64,000 bases of DNA from Slackia equolifaciens (GCF_003725995.1 NZ_QIBX01000003.1:124001-188000), one strand, 5' to 3'; shown: positions 24,862-33,988, counted from the stretch's first letter. Made by a program: numbers and translations. The notes: generated by a model not told the origin, from the sequence alone.

Positions 24862-25715
24862 TGAGCGATATCGCAGAAGAACGAAAGAAAAAGCTCGCAA
24901 GGGCGCAAGACATCCTGGAGTATCGCTTCGAAAACCCTTCTATCCTCCTTGCGGCCATCACGCATCCCTCCGCCACCGAGGGCAAGCCAGTTAAATTCAG
25001 CTATGAGCGCCTGGAGTTTCTAGGCGACAGCATCCTGGGCGCCATCGTGGCAAACGAGGCATTTCATGCCTATCCCGAGCTCGACGAGGGAGGGCTTACG
25101 CGCATCAAGGTCGCCCTCGTGTCGGGCACGAGCCTGGCCAGCGTGGCAGAAAGGCTCGGGTTCGCCGATGTGATCGTGTTCGGCTCCTCCGAGCGCGGCA
25201 CGGGACGACGCGGCCTGCATTCCGCACTTGAAAACGTCTACGAAGCAGTTGTTGCAGCCCTGTTCTTGGATTCCGGCATAGAGGCCGCTCAGGCGTTCGT
25301 GAGTCGCACGCTCATCCCAAAGATGTCGCTCGATATGGCTAAAGAGCCCGAAAACCCCAAGAGCGCTCTGCAGGAGAAGCTCCAAGAAGAGGGCATCACG
25401 CCTACGTACAAACTCGTGGAAACGCAAGGCCCCCCGCATGACCGCACGTTCATCTCTCAGGTGTTCGCCGGCATGAAGGCGCTCGCAAGCGGCATGGGCC
25501 GCACCAAGAAGGAGGCCGAGAGCCAGGCTGCGAAGGCCGCGCTCGACAAGTTCGATTTCGGCACCGATAAAGATGCCAAAGCCAAGGCGAAGGCCGAAAA
25601 GAACCGTGCCAAGGCCGAAGCAAGGGCGCAGGCCAAGGCCGAAAAAGAGGCGCAGGCACAGGCCCGTGCCGAAGCCAAGGCCGCAGAGAAGGCCGCGCGC
25701 AAGGCCCAGGGGTAG
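24861..25715 (+). CDS. rnc: Ribonuclease III with charged C-terminal tail
   Basis: Cuts double-stranded RNA, including rRNA precursors. The 284-residue protein has the catalytic motif YERLEFLGDSILG and the second metal-binding block HSALENVYEAVVAALFLDSG. A dsRNA-binding domain (NPKSALQEKLQEEGITPTYKLV to KKEAESQAAKAALDKF) follows. Residues about 234-284 form an unusual low-complexity tail of Ala, Lys, Glu, Arg and Gln (repeats of AKAEK/ARAEAKA), likely a single charged helix. Bacterial RNase III is usually about 220-250 residues. Translation is coupled to plsX, and smc starts 3 bases after its stop. Confidence 0.95.
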   Translation: MSDIAEERKKKLARAQDILEYRFENPSILLAAITHPSATEGKPVKFSYERLEFLGDSILGAIVANEAFHAYPELDEGGLTRIKVALVSGTSLASVAERLGFADVIVFGSSERGTGRRGLHSALENVYEAVVAALFLDSGIEAAQAFVSRTLIPKMSLDMAKEPENPKSALQEKLQEEGITPTYKLVETQGPPHDRTFISQVFAGMKALASGMGRTKKEAESQAAKAALDKFDFGTDKDAKAKAKAEKNRAKAEARAQAKAEKEAQAQARAEAKAAEKAARKAQG

Positions 25716-25717
25716 CG

Positions 25718-28700
25718 ATGTACCTCAAATCGCTCGTTCTCAAAGGCTTCAAATCATTCGCCGATCGATCGGTTCTCTCGCTCGAGCCTGGCATCACATC
25801 GGTTGTAGGCCCCAACGGATCCGGCAAATCGAATATCTCCGACGCGGTGCTTTGGGTGCTCGGCGAGCGTAACGCCAAAAACCTGCGCGGCCAGGCGATG
25901 GAGGACGTCATTTTCGCCGGCTCCTCCGCGCGCAAAAGCCTCGGTGTCGCCGAGGTCGATCTTGTGCTGGATAATTCCGACGGCACGCTTCCCATCGACT
26001 ACGACGAGGTGGCGCTTACGCGCCGCATGTATCGCAGCGGCGAGAGCGAATACCTTATCAACGGTTCGCCCGCTCGACGCATGGACTTCATGGATATCCT
26101 TCATGACACGGGCCTCGGCACGGGCACGCACTCCATCATCAGCCAGGGCAATCTGGATGCCATCCTCGCCAGCAAGCCGGAGGATCGCCGCACGCTCATA
26201 GAAGAGGCGGCGGGCGTGCTCAAGCATAAGCAGCGCAAGGATCGCTCCGCGCGCAAGCTTGCCGCCATGGATGAGCATCTGGCGCGCGTTAAAGACGTAT
26301 GCGCCGAGGCGGAGCGCCAGCTGAAGCCTCTCGCGCGCAAGGCGCAGCGCGCCCAAGCATACCAGGGCATCGCCGACGAGCTCGCACGCCTCGACCTGGT
26401 GCTTGCGGTTGACGACCTCCGCACCCTGCAGGCGCAATGGGACGCCACCCTGGCCTCTGAGCGCGAGGCTGCCGCCGCTATCGATGTCGAGCAGTTCCGC
26501 GTCAAAGAAGCCGAGCAGCGCCTGGAAAAGCTTCAGCTCTTGCTGCAGGAAAAAGGCCTCTATGTGGGCGATCTGACCGCGCAGCGGGGCAGGTTTCACA
26601 TGGATGCCGAGCGCCTGGAGTCAACCGTCATGATTCTCGCCGAGAAATCGCGCTCGGTGTATGCGCGCTTGGAATCGGCGGAGAACACGTCTTCCGGAAG
26701 CGCTCGACGTATCCAAACCCTTGAAGATGAATCCACGCAGCTCAAGGAGCGCCTCGATGGGCAGATCGCCTCTCGCGACGCGCTCGAAGAGCAGGTTAAA
26801 ACGCTTGAAATCGAGCTTGCTGAAGCATCGCAGGCGCGCAAGTCCTGCGATAGCGAGCTTTCCGACATCCAGGCGCTGCTGCGCTTGCGCGAACGCGAGA
26901 TGGACGAAGCCACCGCGCGCCGCTCGAAGCTGCAAGACAGCCTCTCGGGCCGCATAAGCACCAAACGCCTCCTCGAATCGAAGAAAAAGGAAACGGCTAG
27001 CGAACTCGAGCAAACCAAGCAGAGCCTCGATGAGCGCTGCCGCGGCCTCGACGAAGAAGCGCGCGAGCTCGCCGAGCTGCTCGAGAAGAGCCGCATCGCA
27101 GCCGAAGAAGTGACCGCCGCCCAACAAGCGGTTACGCAAGCGCGTGCGTCGCTCGACCAGGCAAGACGCGAGAAACAGCGCATTGAGGGCCAGATTACCG
27201 CGCTCGAAGAGGTCAATCGCAGCATGCGTTCGAAAAACGAAGCCTCTGCCTGGGTTTCCGAACATGCGCGCGTCATCGAGGCATCCATGAAGCCGCTTGC
27301 TGCCGAAGTGCAGGCTCCTGAAGAGCTCGAGCGCCTCGTTGAGCTATTGATAGGCGAGGACCTCGCAAGCTTCTATGCGCAGGACGATCAGGGCGCCCGC
27401 CGCGTCGCGGAAGGCCTGATTGCCTCTGACGCCAAGGGCGATGCCGCTATTCTCGTGGCCAACGAGAGGCAATCAGCGCATCCGTATAGCGGCGGGGGAG
27501 TGCGCCTGATTGACAGGCTCACCTATCCCGATTGCCTTGCGGGCACACTCGAAGCCATTTTGGGCGACGTCATACTCGTCGATTCGCTCGACGAGGCGCT
27601 TTCGCGCGCAGCGCAGACGTCTGAACGGGTGCGCTTTGCCTGCGCAGACGGCACCATCGTGTGGCCTGGCGCTAAGATTGCGATTCATTCAGGCTCTTCG
27701 TCCGACAACGGAGTACTGGCGCGCGAGCGCTCCTTGGCCGAATTGCGCGAAAAGGACGCCCGTGCGGCCGAAGCGCTCTCTTCATCTCAATCTTCGCTCG
27801 AGTCGCTCGAGGGCGAGCTTGAGCGAAAGCGCGCTATGAGTCTGGAGCTCTCGCAAACCCATGCCCAACGCAAAGGCGCGAATGAGAGCGCGAAGGCGGA
27901 GCGCGAGCGTCTTGCCAAGCGCGTTGGCGTCCTGGAGGCCACGCTCGCTCAGATTGAAGCAGACTTGGCCAAAACCGATAAGGAGCTTGCCGAGGTAGAA
28001 CCTCAGATCGCCCAATTGAGTGAGGCCATCGAGCAGGCCCGCGCCTCGCGTGCCGACCTGGAAGAGCGTATGAACACCGTGTCGGGCAACCGCGCTTTGG
28101 CATACGAGAAAGAGCAGGAAGCAACCGCGCGCCTTTCCGAGGTCAAGCTCTCCTACGCCACGGCGAAAGAGCGCGTTCTTTCGCTCACTCGTGAGCATCG
28201 TGAGCGCGAACGCGATCTTGAGCGCGCCCAAAAATCGCTTGAACGGGCAAAACGCGACCTAGCTACGCTCGAGGTGGCCCGTTCGCGCATCAAGCCGCTG
28301 CGCGATGTCCTGCTCGACCTCAAGGAATCCTGCCAGGTGTGGGTCGAGGATCTTGCGAGCAAGGCAGCGCTTGAGCAAAGCAATTCCGCCTCGCTTAATG
28401 AATCCATCAACGAAGCGCGCGCCGGTTCCCGGAAGGCCAAAGAGGCGCTCGACGCAGCCCAGGCAACGCTTTCGGAGGTTCGCGTGGCCAAAGGCCGCCT
28501 CGAGGTTCAAGTGGAAGCCGCCATCACCACCATTGTCGAGCAGTGCGGCGTGCCGCTGGAAACGGCGCTGACCACCCCGGCGCCGGAAGATCGCGCGCAG
28601 ACGGAAGGCGAGGCATTCAAGCTTCGTCGCAAGCTCTCCTCCATGGGCACCATCGATTCCTCGGCCGCCGAAGAATACGAAGCCGCGAAGGAGCGCTTCG

Positions 28701-29260
28701 ATTACATGGCATCGCAGGTGGAGGATATGGAAGCCGCCCGACGCGCGCTCAAGCGCATCGTGGCCGCCATTGACGCGCGCATGAAGGAGCAGTTCGATAT
28801 CACCTTCGAGCAGGTGAACCGCAACTTCCAGGAGATCTTCGGCACGCTGTTTCCGGGCGGTTCGGCATCCCTTGCGCTCGTGGGGGAGGAAGACTCGGAC
28901 GCTCTAGGCGTCGAGATCAACGCCCAGCCGCGCGGCAAGAAAATCGCAAAGATGACGCTTATGAGCGGCGGCGAGAAGTCGCTCACGGCCCTCGCCTTGC
29001 TCTTCGCCGTGTACCGCATTCGTCGCACCCCGTTCTACATCCTCGACGAGGTTGAGGCGGCGCTCGACGACAGCAACCTGCGACGCCTGGTGGCCTACCT
29101 GCAAACGCTTCGCCATGAGACGCAGCTCATCATGATTACCCATCAACGTCGTACGATGGAGATGTCGGACGTGCTGTACGGCGTATCCATGCAGGCCGAC
29201 GGCGTAACGAAGGTTGTATCGCAGCGTCTGGAGGCTGCGCTTCCGCACTCCAAGCAGTAA
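25718..29260 (+). CDS. smc: Chromosome segregation protein SMC
   Basis: The structural ATPase of the condensin complex that loops and separates chromosomes. The 1180-residue protein has Walker A VVGPNGSGKSNISDAVLWVLGE, two long coiled coils around a hinge (about residues 510-660, with YSGGGVRLIDRLTYPDCLAGTLEAILGDVILVD), the ABC signature LMSGGEKSLTALALLFAV and Walker B FYILDEVEAALDDSN. The length is standard. Partners ScpA and ScpB are not in this window. The order rnc-smc-ftsY is the widespread Gram-positive arrangement. Confidence 0.97.
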   Translation: MYLKSLVLKGFKSFADRSVLSLEPGITSVVGPNGSGKSNISDAVLWVLGERNAKNLRGQAMEDVIFAGSSARKSLGVAEVDLVLDNSDGTLPIDYDEVALTRRMYRSGESEYLINGSPARRMDFMDILHDTGLGTGTHSIISQGNLDAILASKPEDRRTLIEEAAGVLKHKQRKDRSARKLAAMDEHLARVKDVCAEAERQLKPLARKAQRAQAYQGIADELARLDLVLAVDDLRTLQAQWDATLASEREAAAAIDVEQFRVKEAEQRLEKLQLLLQEKGLYVGDLTAQRGRFHMDAERLESTVMILAEKSRSVYARLESAENTSSGSARRIQTLEDESTQLKERLDGQIASRDALEEQVKTLEIELAEASQARKSCDSELSDIQALLRLREREMDEATARRSKLQDSLSGRISTKRLLESKKKETASELEQTKQSLDERCRGLDEEARELAELLEKSRIAAEEVTAAQQAVTQARASLDQARREKQRIEGQITALEEVNRSMRSKNEASAWVSEHARVIEASMKPLAAEVQAPEELERLVELLIGEDLASFYAQDDQGARRVAEGLIASDAKGDAAILVANERQSAHPYSGGGVRLIDRLTYPDCLAGTLEAILGDVILVDSLDEALSRAAQTSERVRFACADGTIVWPGAKIAIHSGSSSDNGVLARERSLAELREKDARAAEALSSSQSSLESLEGELERKRAMSLELSQTHAQRKGANESAKAERERLAKRVGVLEATLAQIEADLAKTDKELAEVEPQIAQLSEAIEQARASRADLEERMNTVSGNRALAYEKEQEATARLSEVKLSYATAKERVLSLTREHRERERDLERAQKSLERAKRDLATLEVARSRIKPLRDVLLDLKESCQVWVEDLASKAALEQSNSASLNESINEARAGSRKAKEALDAAQATLSEVRVAKGRLEVQVEAAITTIVEQCGVPLETALTTPAPEDRAQTEGEAFKLRRKLSSMGTIDSSAAEEYEAAKERFDYMASQVEDMEAARRALKRIVAAIDARMKEQFDITFEQVNRNFQEIFGTLFPGGSASLALVGEEDSDALGVEINAQPRGKKIAKMTLMSGGEKSLTALALLFAVYRIRRTPFYILDEVEAALDDSNLRRLVAYLQTLRHETQLIMITHQRRTMEMSDVLYGVSMQADGVTKVVSQRLEAALPHSKQ

Positions 29261-29266
29261 AATGAT

Positions 29267-29298
29267 AAGGCTCCGCCGCGCTTTTAGGCTGGAGCCTT
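29267..29298 (+). terminator. Hairpin between smc and ftsY
   Basis: AAGGCTCC (29267-29274) pairs with GGAGCCTT (29291-29298) over a 16-base loop, without a real T-tract. A weak or partial terminator at most, since ftsY follows in 50 bases. Confidence 0.4.
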
Positions 29299-29346
29299 AT
29301 TCGATGTATGGCGGCTGGCATGGCCGCCCGATGAAAGGATTCGACC

Positions 29347-30258
29347 ATGGCGTTTTTCGAGCGCATGAAAGCCGGACTGGCAAAAAGCCGGGAGAAGCTG
29401 CAGGAATCGCTCAATGTCCTGCTCAAAGCCGGCCCCGATGTCGACGACGATTTCTGGGACGACCTCGAAGAAACGCTGATCTTGAGCGACATGGGTGCCC
29501 GCGCCGCCGAGAAAATCGTCGAGGAGCTTCGTGACGCCGCAACGCGCAAAGCGCTTCCCGATGCAGCCGCCGTGCTCTCCGAACTCGAGGATCGCATCGC
29601 CGATACCTTCTACACCCCCGAAGCAAACCCGCTTGACACGCGCCCCCTGTGCGTCTTATTCGTGGGCGTTAACGGCTCAGGAAAAACCACAACCACCGGC
29701 AAGCTCGCCGCCGAGGCCAAGGCAAACGGCTCCACTGTGGTGCTTGGCGCGGCTGACACGTTCCGCGCCGCCGCCATCGAGCAGCTTGAGGAATGGGCAC
29801 GCCGCAGCGACGTCACCATCGTGGAGCGCGAGCGCGGCAGTGACCCTGCAAGCGTTTGCTTCGAAACCATCGAAGTGGCCGAAAGGGAATCGGCGGATCT
29901 TGTGCTGGTGGACACGGCAGGCCGACTTCATACCTCCGATGACCTGATGCGCGAGCTGCGCAAGGTGTGCGACGTTGTGCGCAAACGATCGAAGGCTCCG
30001 GTTCTCACCGTGCTCGTCATCGACGCCACCACCGGTCAAAACGGCCTTTCACAGGCGCGCGTATTCAACGATGCGCTCGCTCTCGACGGAGTGATCATCA
30101 CTAAGCTCGATGGCACCGCCAAGGGCGGCATAGCGCTCGCGGTGTCCCATGAGCTGCAGCTCCCCATCCTCAAGATTGGAGTGGGCGAAGGCATCGAGGA
30201 TCTGCGCGATTTCGATGCGCATGATTTCGCGCGCGCATTGGTGGGGGAGAAGGCCTAG
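29347..30258 (+). CDS. ftsY: Signal recognition particle receptor FtsY
   Basis: A GTPase that docks SRP-bound ribosomes to the membrane translocon. The 303-residue protein is a minimal FtsY with almost no acidic A-domain. It begins MAFFERMKAGLAKSREKLQESL (short amphipathic membrane anchor). It contains G1 VGVNGSGKTTTTGKLA, DTFRAAAIEQLEEWA, G3 VDTAGRLH, G4 TKLDGTAKGG and the terminal GVGEGIEDLRDFD. GAAAGG precedes the ATG. Its TAG is shared in a CTAG with the stop of the reverse-strand PIN gene. Confidence 0.97.
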   Translation: MAFFERMKAGLAKSREKLQESLNVLLKAGPDVDDDFWDDLEETLILSDMGARAAEKIVEELRDAATRKALPDAAAVLSELEDRIADTFYTPEANPLDTRPLCVLFVGVNGSGKTTTTGKLAAEAKANGSTVVLGAADTFRAAAIEQLEEWARRSDVTIVERERGSDPASVCFETIEVAERESADLVLVDTAGRLHTSDDLMRELRKVCDVVRKRSKAPVLTVLVIDATTGQNGLSQARVFNDALALDGVIITKLDGTAKGGIALAVSHELQLPILKIGVGEGIEDLRDFDAHDFARALVGEKA

Positions 30259-30758
30259 CTCGTTACGAGCACATAGCTAACTGCGTATCGCTTTTCCAAA
30301 AGATTGAACAGCCCGCGAGCGCTGAGAACCTCGACGTCCATATGCGCCTCAGCGCCTGCAGGGCAACAATTCCCCGTGCGGTTTCGGGTCGAGGTGGCAG
30401 GCTCGTTTGGGCCTACAATCGCAAGTGCCCGATGGCTGTGCGCTGCATGCCGTAAAAGCGCCTCATTGAGGTCCTCTTTCTGCGCTGCACATACGGCGCG
30501 CACATCCGCCTCGCCGGCCATCGCCACATGAATGCAATCCATCATCCCGCACACCGCAGCGCTTTTTCGCGGATGCGATGCATCGTCGCCTTTACGCACC
30601 GCGGCCAAAAGCACCGACAGCTGCGACGAGCAGATCCAAGGGCTCAATTCGCCGATCCTGCAGAGCAGCAAGAGCAGCAATGCCTGCGTATCTATGGGCT
30701 CGCGCGTTACAAGCGGCCTGATAACCCGCACGTCAAGGAGAATCCGCCTGCGCGCCAT
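30255..30758 (-). CDS. PIN-domain protein, putative toxin/ribonuclease
   Basis: The 167-residue protein starts MARRRILLDVRVIRPLVTREP at an ATG with AAGGAG eight bases upstream (an earlier GTG in frame is too close to that site). The core reads like a PIN domain of the PF13470 type: LLD at the first strand, and MMDCIHVAMAGEADVRAVCAAQKEDLNEAL in place of the usual Dx2H..A....a..vvT.d.Dl. The terminal strand is VEVLSARGLFNLLEK. The later acidic residues are partly replaced, so activity is uncertain. An Xre-type regulator gene lies 25 bases upstream, giving a toxin-antitoxin-like pair. Its 3' end overlaps ftsY by 4 bases. Confidence 0.65.
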   Translation of the reverse strand: MARRRILLDVRVIRPLVTREPIDTQALLLLLLCRIGELSPWICSSQLSVLLAAVRKGDDASHPRKSAAVCGMMDCIHVAMAGEADVRAVCAAQKEDLNEALLRHAAHSHRALAIVGPNEPATSTRNRTGNCCPAGAEAHMDVEVLSARGLFNLLEKRYAVSYVLVTS

Positions 30759-30783
30759 CGCTATCACTCCTTAGATGTCGCCG

Positions 30784-31008
30784 CTAGATATCGAAAAGAT
30801 CTTTCAGGTCAACGCCGAGCCCAATAGCGATTTTGACATACGAGGTTATCGTGGCATTCGCCTGGCCTTTTTCTATGATGCTGAGATAGCTATGATCCAT
30901 CCCGACCATAAAAGCCAGGCGACGCAACGATAACCCCTGTTCATCTCGTAAGTCTTTAATCCGTGTGCCTATGCGTTGACGTGTCTGTTCGCTGTCAAAC
31001 TCAATCAT
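30784..31008 (-). CDS. Xre-family helix-turn-helix regulator, putative antitoxin
   Basis: The 74-residue protein is a single HTH_XRE domain: RIGTRIKDLRDEQGLSLRRLAFMVGMDHSYLSIIEKGQANATITSYVKIAIGLGVDLKDLF, with the recognition helix at DHSYLSIIEKG. No Shine-Dalgarno sequence precedes the ATG, but a TATGCT hexamer ends six bases before it, so the message may be leaderless. The gene directly precedes the PIN gene with a 25-base gap. A Xre partner for a PIN protein is less common than the usual AbrB/RHH/Phd antitoxins, so the pair may instead be a regulator with a degenerate PIN effector. Confidence 0.8.
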   Translation of the reverse strand: MIEFDSEQTRQRIGTRIKDLRDEQGLSLRRLAFMVGMDHSYLSIIEKGQANATITSYVKIAIGLGVDLKDLFDI

Positions 31009-31082
31009 GAGCCGAGCATACGTGAGGCTCGCTTAAGGCTGTAGGGCTATGACTCACCACAAAGTATCTTTTTGCAATCCGC

Positions 31083-33080
31083 CTAGAGAAATTCCAGCCT
31101 ATCCAACGCAGCGAGCACCATATGGCGACCCTCATCGGTGCCTTCAATGATGCGTCGTGCGCGCACAGAATCGCCGATATTGATGACTTCGGCATCTTCT
31201 CCATCGAAGCCCTCAACGATCGCATCCCACAACGGCGCATGAGACTTCATGCCCAGGCACACGAAGCAGAGGTCGAACGGCAACTCCTCCTCGGCGTCAT
31301 CACGCAAGACCACCGCAGAAGCGCTGTTCACCTTGCGAAGCGAAGTGTTGACGTATTGGGCGACGCCGTATTTGTCCATGCACTCATTCATGCTTGCGGT
31401 GGTCGAGGCGTCAAGACCGCGGCCGAGAGCGGGGGCCATCTCCACGATGGACACCTGGGCGCCGCGCGGAGCGCAGAACTCTACCACGTCGAGGCCTACG
31501 GCGCCTCCGCCGACGACAAGAACTTTCTTACCGGTCATGTCTACGTCAAATGCTGGAATATCGGACATGAGGTCTTTGATGCTATAAACGGGGGCATCGG
31601 AGGCGAGAGCATCATGCAGCCCCTCGATAGGCGGCAGAAGCGGTTCAGATCCCGTCGCGTTGACCACAAGGTCGGGATCGTACGATTTGATCATATCCAC
31701 CGTGACGTCCACGCCGGTCTTGATGGCAAGATTGTCCAACCCGGCAGCCCGATGCTTGAGATAAGCAGGGAAGTCGTTTAGGCGGCGCTTGGCGGGAATT
31801 CCCGAAATCTCAACAGAAAGCCCGCCGATATGGTCCTGCTTCTCGAGCAATGTTACGGTACAGCCCACCTCGGCGGCGGTGCAGGCCGCCTCGAGGCCCG
31901 AGGTTCCAGCGCCGACCACCACAACGTTACAGGGCTTTTGCACCTTATGCTTCTTATATGCCTCGCCATTGATCAGGTCGGGGTTGACCGTGCAGCGCAA
32001 CGGCTTGTTTCCTCCGATGCGATTGCCGACACACCCGATGTTGCACGAGATGCATTTGCGGATGTCCTCGACGTTGCCGTATCGAGCCTTATTGCACCAA
32101 TCGGGATCGGCGATCAGACCACGGCCGATGCCGATCAAATCGGCATCGCCACGCGCAATGATGTCGTCTGCAACCTGGGGGTTCCTGATATTTCCTATGG
32201 CTACAGTAGGCTTATGGTAAGCATCGCGCACGGCCTTGGCCATGTACGAACGCCAACCGTCCTCTAGGTAGTTCGCATCGATCTGGTATTGGATGGTGGG
32301 GTTGAGCGCCGCGGAAGTATCGAACATATCCACGCCGTCGTTGAGATACTGAAGGTACTCGATGCAGTCATCAACGGAATTCCCGCCTTCTACAAGCTCA
32401 TCAACGCTCAAGCGCAGCGAAATGGGAACGCGCGGACCAACCGCGGCTCGAACCTCGTCGATGACCATGCGGCAGAAACGAGCACGGTTTTCAGCGCATC
32501 CACCGAATTCGTCGGTGCGATCGTTCATGGTGGGAGAGAGGAATTGACTGATGAGATAGGAATGGCCGGCATGGATCTCGACCATATCGAAGCCGGCATT
32601 CACCGCACGGCGAGCCGCCGCACCGTAATCTTTGGCTATGCTGACAAGCTCTTCCTTGGCGAGGGCTCGAGGAATCTCACCGCCGGGCTTTGAAGGAAGG
32701 CTGGATGCCGATACGGGCTGCATGCCGATGCGAGACGACATTGCCGAGGCACCCGCATGATTGATCTGAACACCAACCTTGGCGCCATACTTGTGGCATG
32801 CCTCCGTCAGGTTGAAAAGACGAGGAATATAGCAGTCTTTATCGATGCGCAGCTGCGTTGTGCCATTGGATCCCTCGGGGTATTTCACGCACACGTTTTC
32901 AACGATGATCAAGCCGGTGCCGCCACGCGCGCGAAGCTCGTAGTATTTTATATGCTCATCCGAAAGCTCGCCGTCGTGACCTGCGAAATCGCTGCCCATA
33001 GGCATCATAACCACGCGGTTGGGAAGCGTCATTCCATTGATGGTGATGGAGCTGAAAACGTGCTTGAAGTTGTTCTTCAT
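31083..33080 (-). CDS. FMN/4Fe-4S/FAD NADH:flavin oxidoreductase (enoate reductase/BaiCD-like)
   Basis: The 665-residue protein follows a GGAGGTG site. Residues about 1-370 are an old-yellow-enzyme TIM barrel (MTLPNRVVMMPMGSDFA; QINHAGA; EIHAGHSYLISQFLSPTMNDRTDEFGG; IGIGRGLIADPDWCNKA). A 4Fe-4S cluster is bound by CISCNIGCVGNRIGGNKPLRC. The C-terminal half has two Rossmann motifs, VVVVGAGTSGLEAACTAAE (FAD) and KVLVVGGGAVGLDVVEFC (NADH). This is the layout of 2-enoate reductases, dienoyl-CoA reductase and bile-acid enzymes BaiCD/BaiH. The substrate is probably an unsaturated acid or its CoA ester used as electron acceptor, but it cannot be assigned from sequence. Confidence 0.9.
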   Translation of the reverse strand: MKNNFKHVFSSITINGMTLPNRVVMMPMGSDFAGHDGELSDEHIKYYELRARGGTGLIIVENVCVKYPEGSNGTTQLRIDKDCYIPRLFNLTEACHKYGAKVGVQINHAGASAMSSRIGMQPVSASSLPSKPGGEIPRALAKEELVSIAKDYGAAARRAVNAGFDMVEIHAGHSYLISQFLSPTMNDRTDEFGGCAENRARFCRMVIDEVRAAVGPRVPISLRLSVDELVEGGNSVDDCIEYLQYLNDGVDMFDTSAALNPTIQYQIDANYLEDGWRSYMAKAVRDAYHKPTVAIGNIRNPQVADDIIARGDADLIGIGRGLIADPDWCNKARYGNVEDIRKCISCNIGCVGNRIGGNKPLRCTVNPDLINGEAYKKHKVQKPCNVVVVGAGTSGLEAACTAAEVGCTVTLLEKQDHIGGLSVEISGIPAKRRLNDFPAYLKHRAAGLDNLAIKTGVDVTVDMIKSYDPDLVVNATGSEPLLPPIEGLHDALASDAPVYSIKDLMSDIPAFDVDMTGKKVLVVGGGAVGLDVVEFCAPRGAQVSIVEMAPALGRGLDASTTASMNECMDKYGVAQYVNTSLRKVNSASAVVLRDDAEEELPFDLCFVCLGMKSHAPLWDAIVEGFDGEDAEVINIGDSVRARRIIEGTDEGRHMVLAALDRLEFL

Positions 33081-33129
33081 TGAAACACCTCCGGTTGCTC
33101 GTCGTACTGCGCACACTGAACACGGCGCC

Positions 33130-33160
33130 ATTATAGGATACGGAGCAACGGGTGGTGCAA
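33130..33160 (-). promoter_or_regulatory. Promoter of the flavin oxidoreductase gene
   Basis: On the reverse strand TTGCAC (33160-33155) and a perfect TATAAT (33135-33130) are separated by 19 bases, giving a leader of about 45 bases. Confidence 0.6.
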
Positions 33161-33454
33161 AGCGGAGAGTTGAGTCCGGTCAGGAATGTAAAACTGTTGG
33201 GATGAACGTAGGAATAGCAGGAACGGCAGCCCAAGCTTTGAATCAGCGAACATCTAGACAGTGCGACCGATTCAATAAGCCAGCCAGGTGTCATGCCGAA
33301 CCAAGAGGACACGCAACAAAACAGGGGAACTTATAAATCCCAAAAAGATGGTTCTTATGTATGCGTAATTCTTTTAATTTACATAAGATATATTATCAGC
33401 TTTGTATAAGAAAAAGCAATCAATCCTAATTTGTAGCCATATCGCATCAATCAA
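33161..33454. other. A/T-rich intergenic region with an inverted repeat
   Basis: About 290 bases without a gene, becoming strongly A/T-rich at 33320-33450. CTTATGTA (33354-33361) and TACATAAG (33380-33387) form an 8-bp inverted repeat with an 18-base loop. It could be an operator or the terminator for the small membrane protein gene on the reverse strand. Confidence 0.45.
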
Positions 33455-33763
33455 CTAGAACGCCGGAGCCGATGAAGCGGAAACCCCTGACATCATCGAC
33501 GGAAAGAGAAACACCGCGGTAATCAGATTCAATCCGGCGGCAATGGCGCCAAAGACAATCGCATTACGCGCAAGCTTAAACGCAATGGCGGCTTGAAGAT
33601 CTTGAGGATTAGCCTTGAGGAGCTTCTTGGAGTTTGCATATCCATACCAGGCGAGCAAAATGCCCAGCGCAGAAAGCAAAACTCCTCCCATGAGCAAGCT
33701 CACCGCGGCGCATATCAAACCAGCCAGTGCAAATCCGCGGCAGGTGCTAGCGTTGGCTTTCAT
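33455..33763 (-). CDS. Small membrane protein (102 aa)
   Basis: Start chosen at the ATG with GGGAGGA seven bases upstream; a much longer frame runs back into dinB on the other strand and is unlikely. The protein has hydrophobic segments at about residues 10-42 (FALAGLICAAVSLLMGGVLLSALGILLAWYGY, one or two helices) and 66-93 (ARNAIVFGAIAAGLNLITAVFLFPSMM). A charged cytoplasmic loop ANSKKLLKANPQDLQ lies between. The layout resembles DUF4190-type small membrane proteins, but I cannot assign a family firmly. Confidence 0.75.
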   Translation of the reverse strand: MKANASTCRGFALAGLICAAVSLLMGGVLLSALGILLAWYGYANSKKLLKANPQDLQAAIAFKLARNAIVFGAIAAGLNLITAVFLFPSMMSGVSASSAPAF

Positions 33764-33941
33764 CGAAATCCTCCCAATGCGATACACGTTTTGGATGCCG
33801 AACATGTCGATGGATACCGTACCACACAAAGGCGCATGGGCTTCAAGCGCGAGCACTGCGTTGTTAATCCGTTGCGGTAAAGCTTCATGAAATTCACTCT
33901 TCGATGTCCAATTTGATGAACAAGAAGGCTGGCGTATTGGT

Positions 33942-33988
33942 TTGCAACGACCTGATGTGATAAAATTATAAAATCGAACATTTATTCG
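33942..33988 (+). promoter_or_regulatory. dinB promoter region with LexA-like box
   Basis: CGAACATTTATTCG (33975-33988) is close to the Gram-positive/actinobacterial SOS box CGAAC-N4-GTTCG, differing mainly at G-to-A in the right half. It lies just downstream of an A/T-rich -10 zone (33961-33973) and a TTGCAA -35 candidate (33942-33947), and directly upstream of the dinB binding site. Control of dinB by LexA would be expected. Confidence 0.6.
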
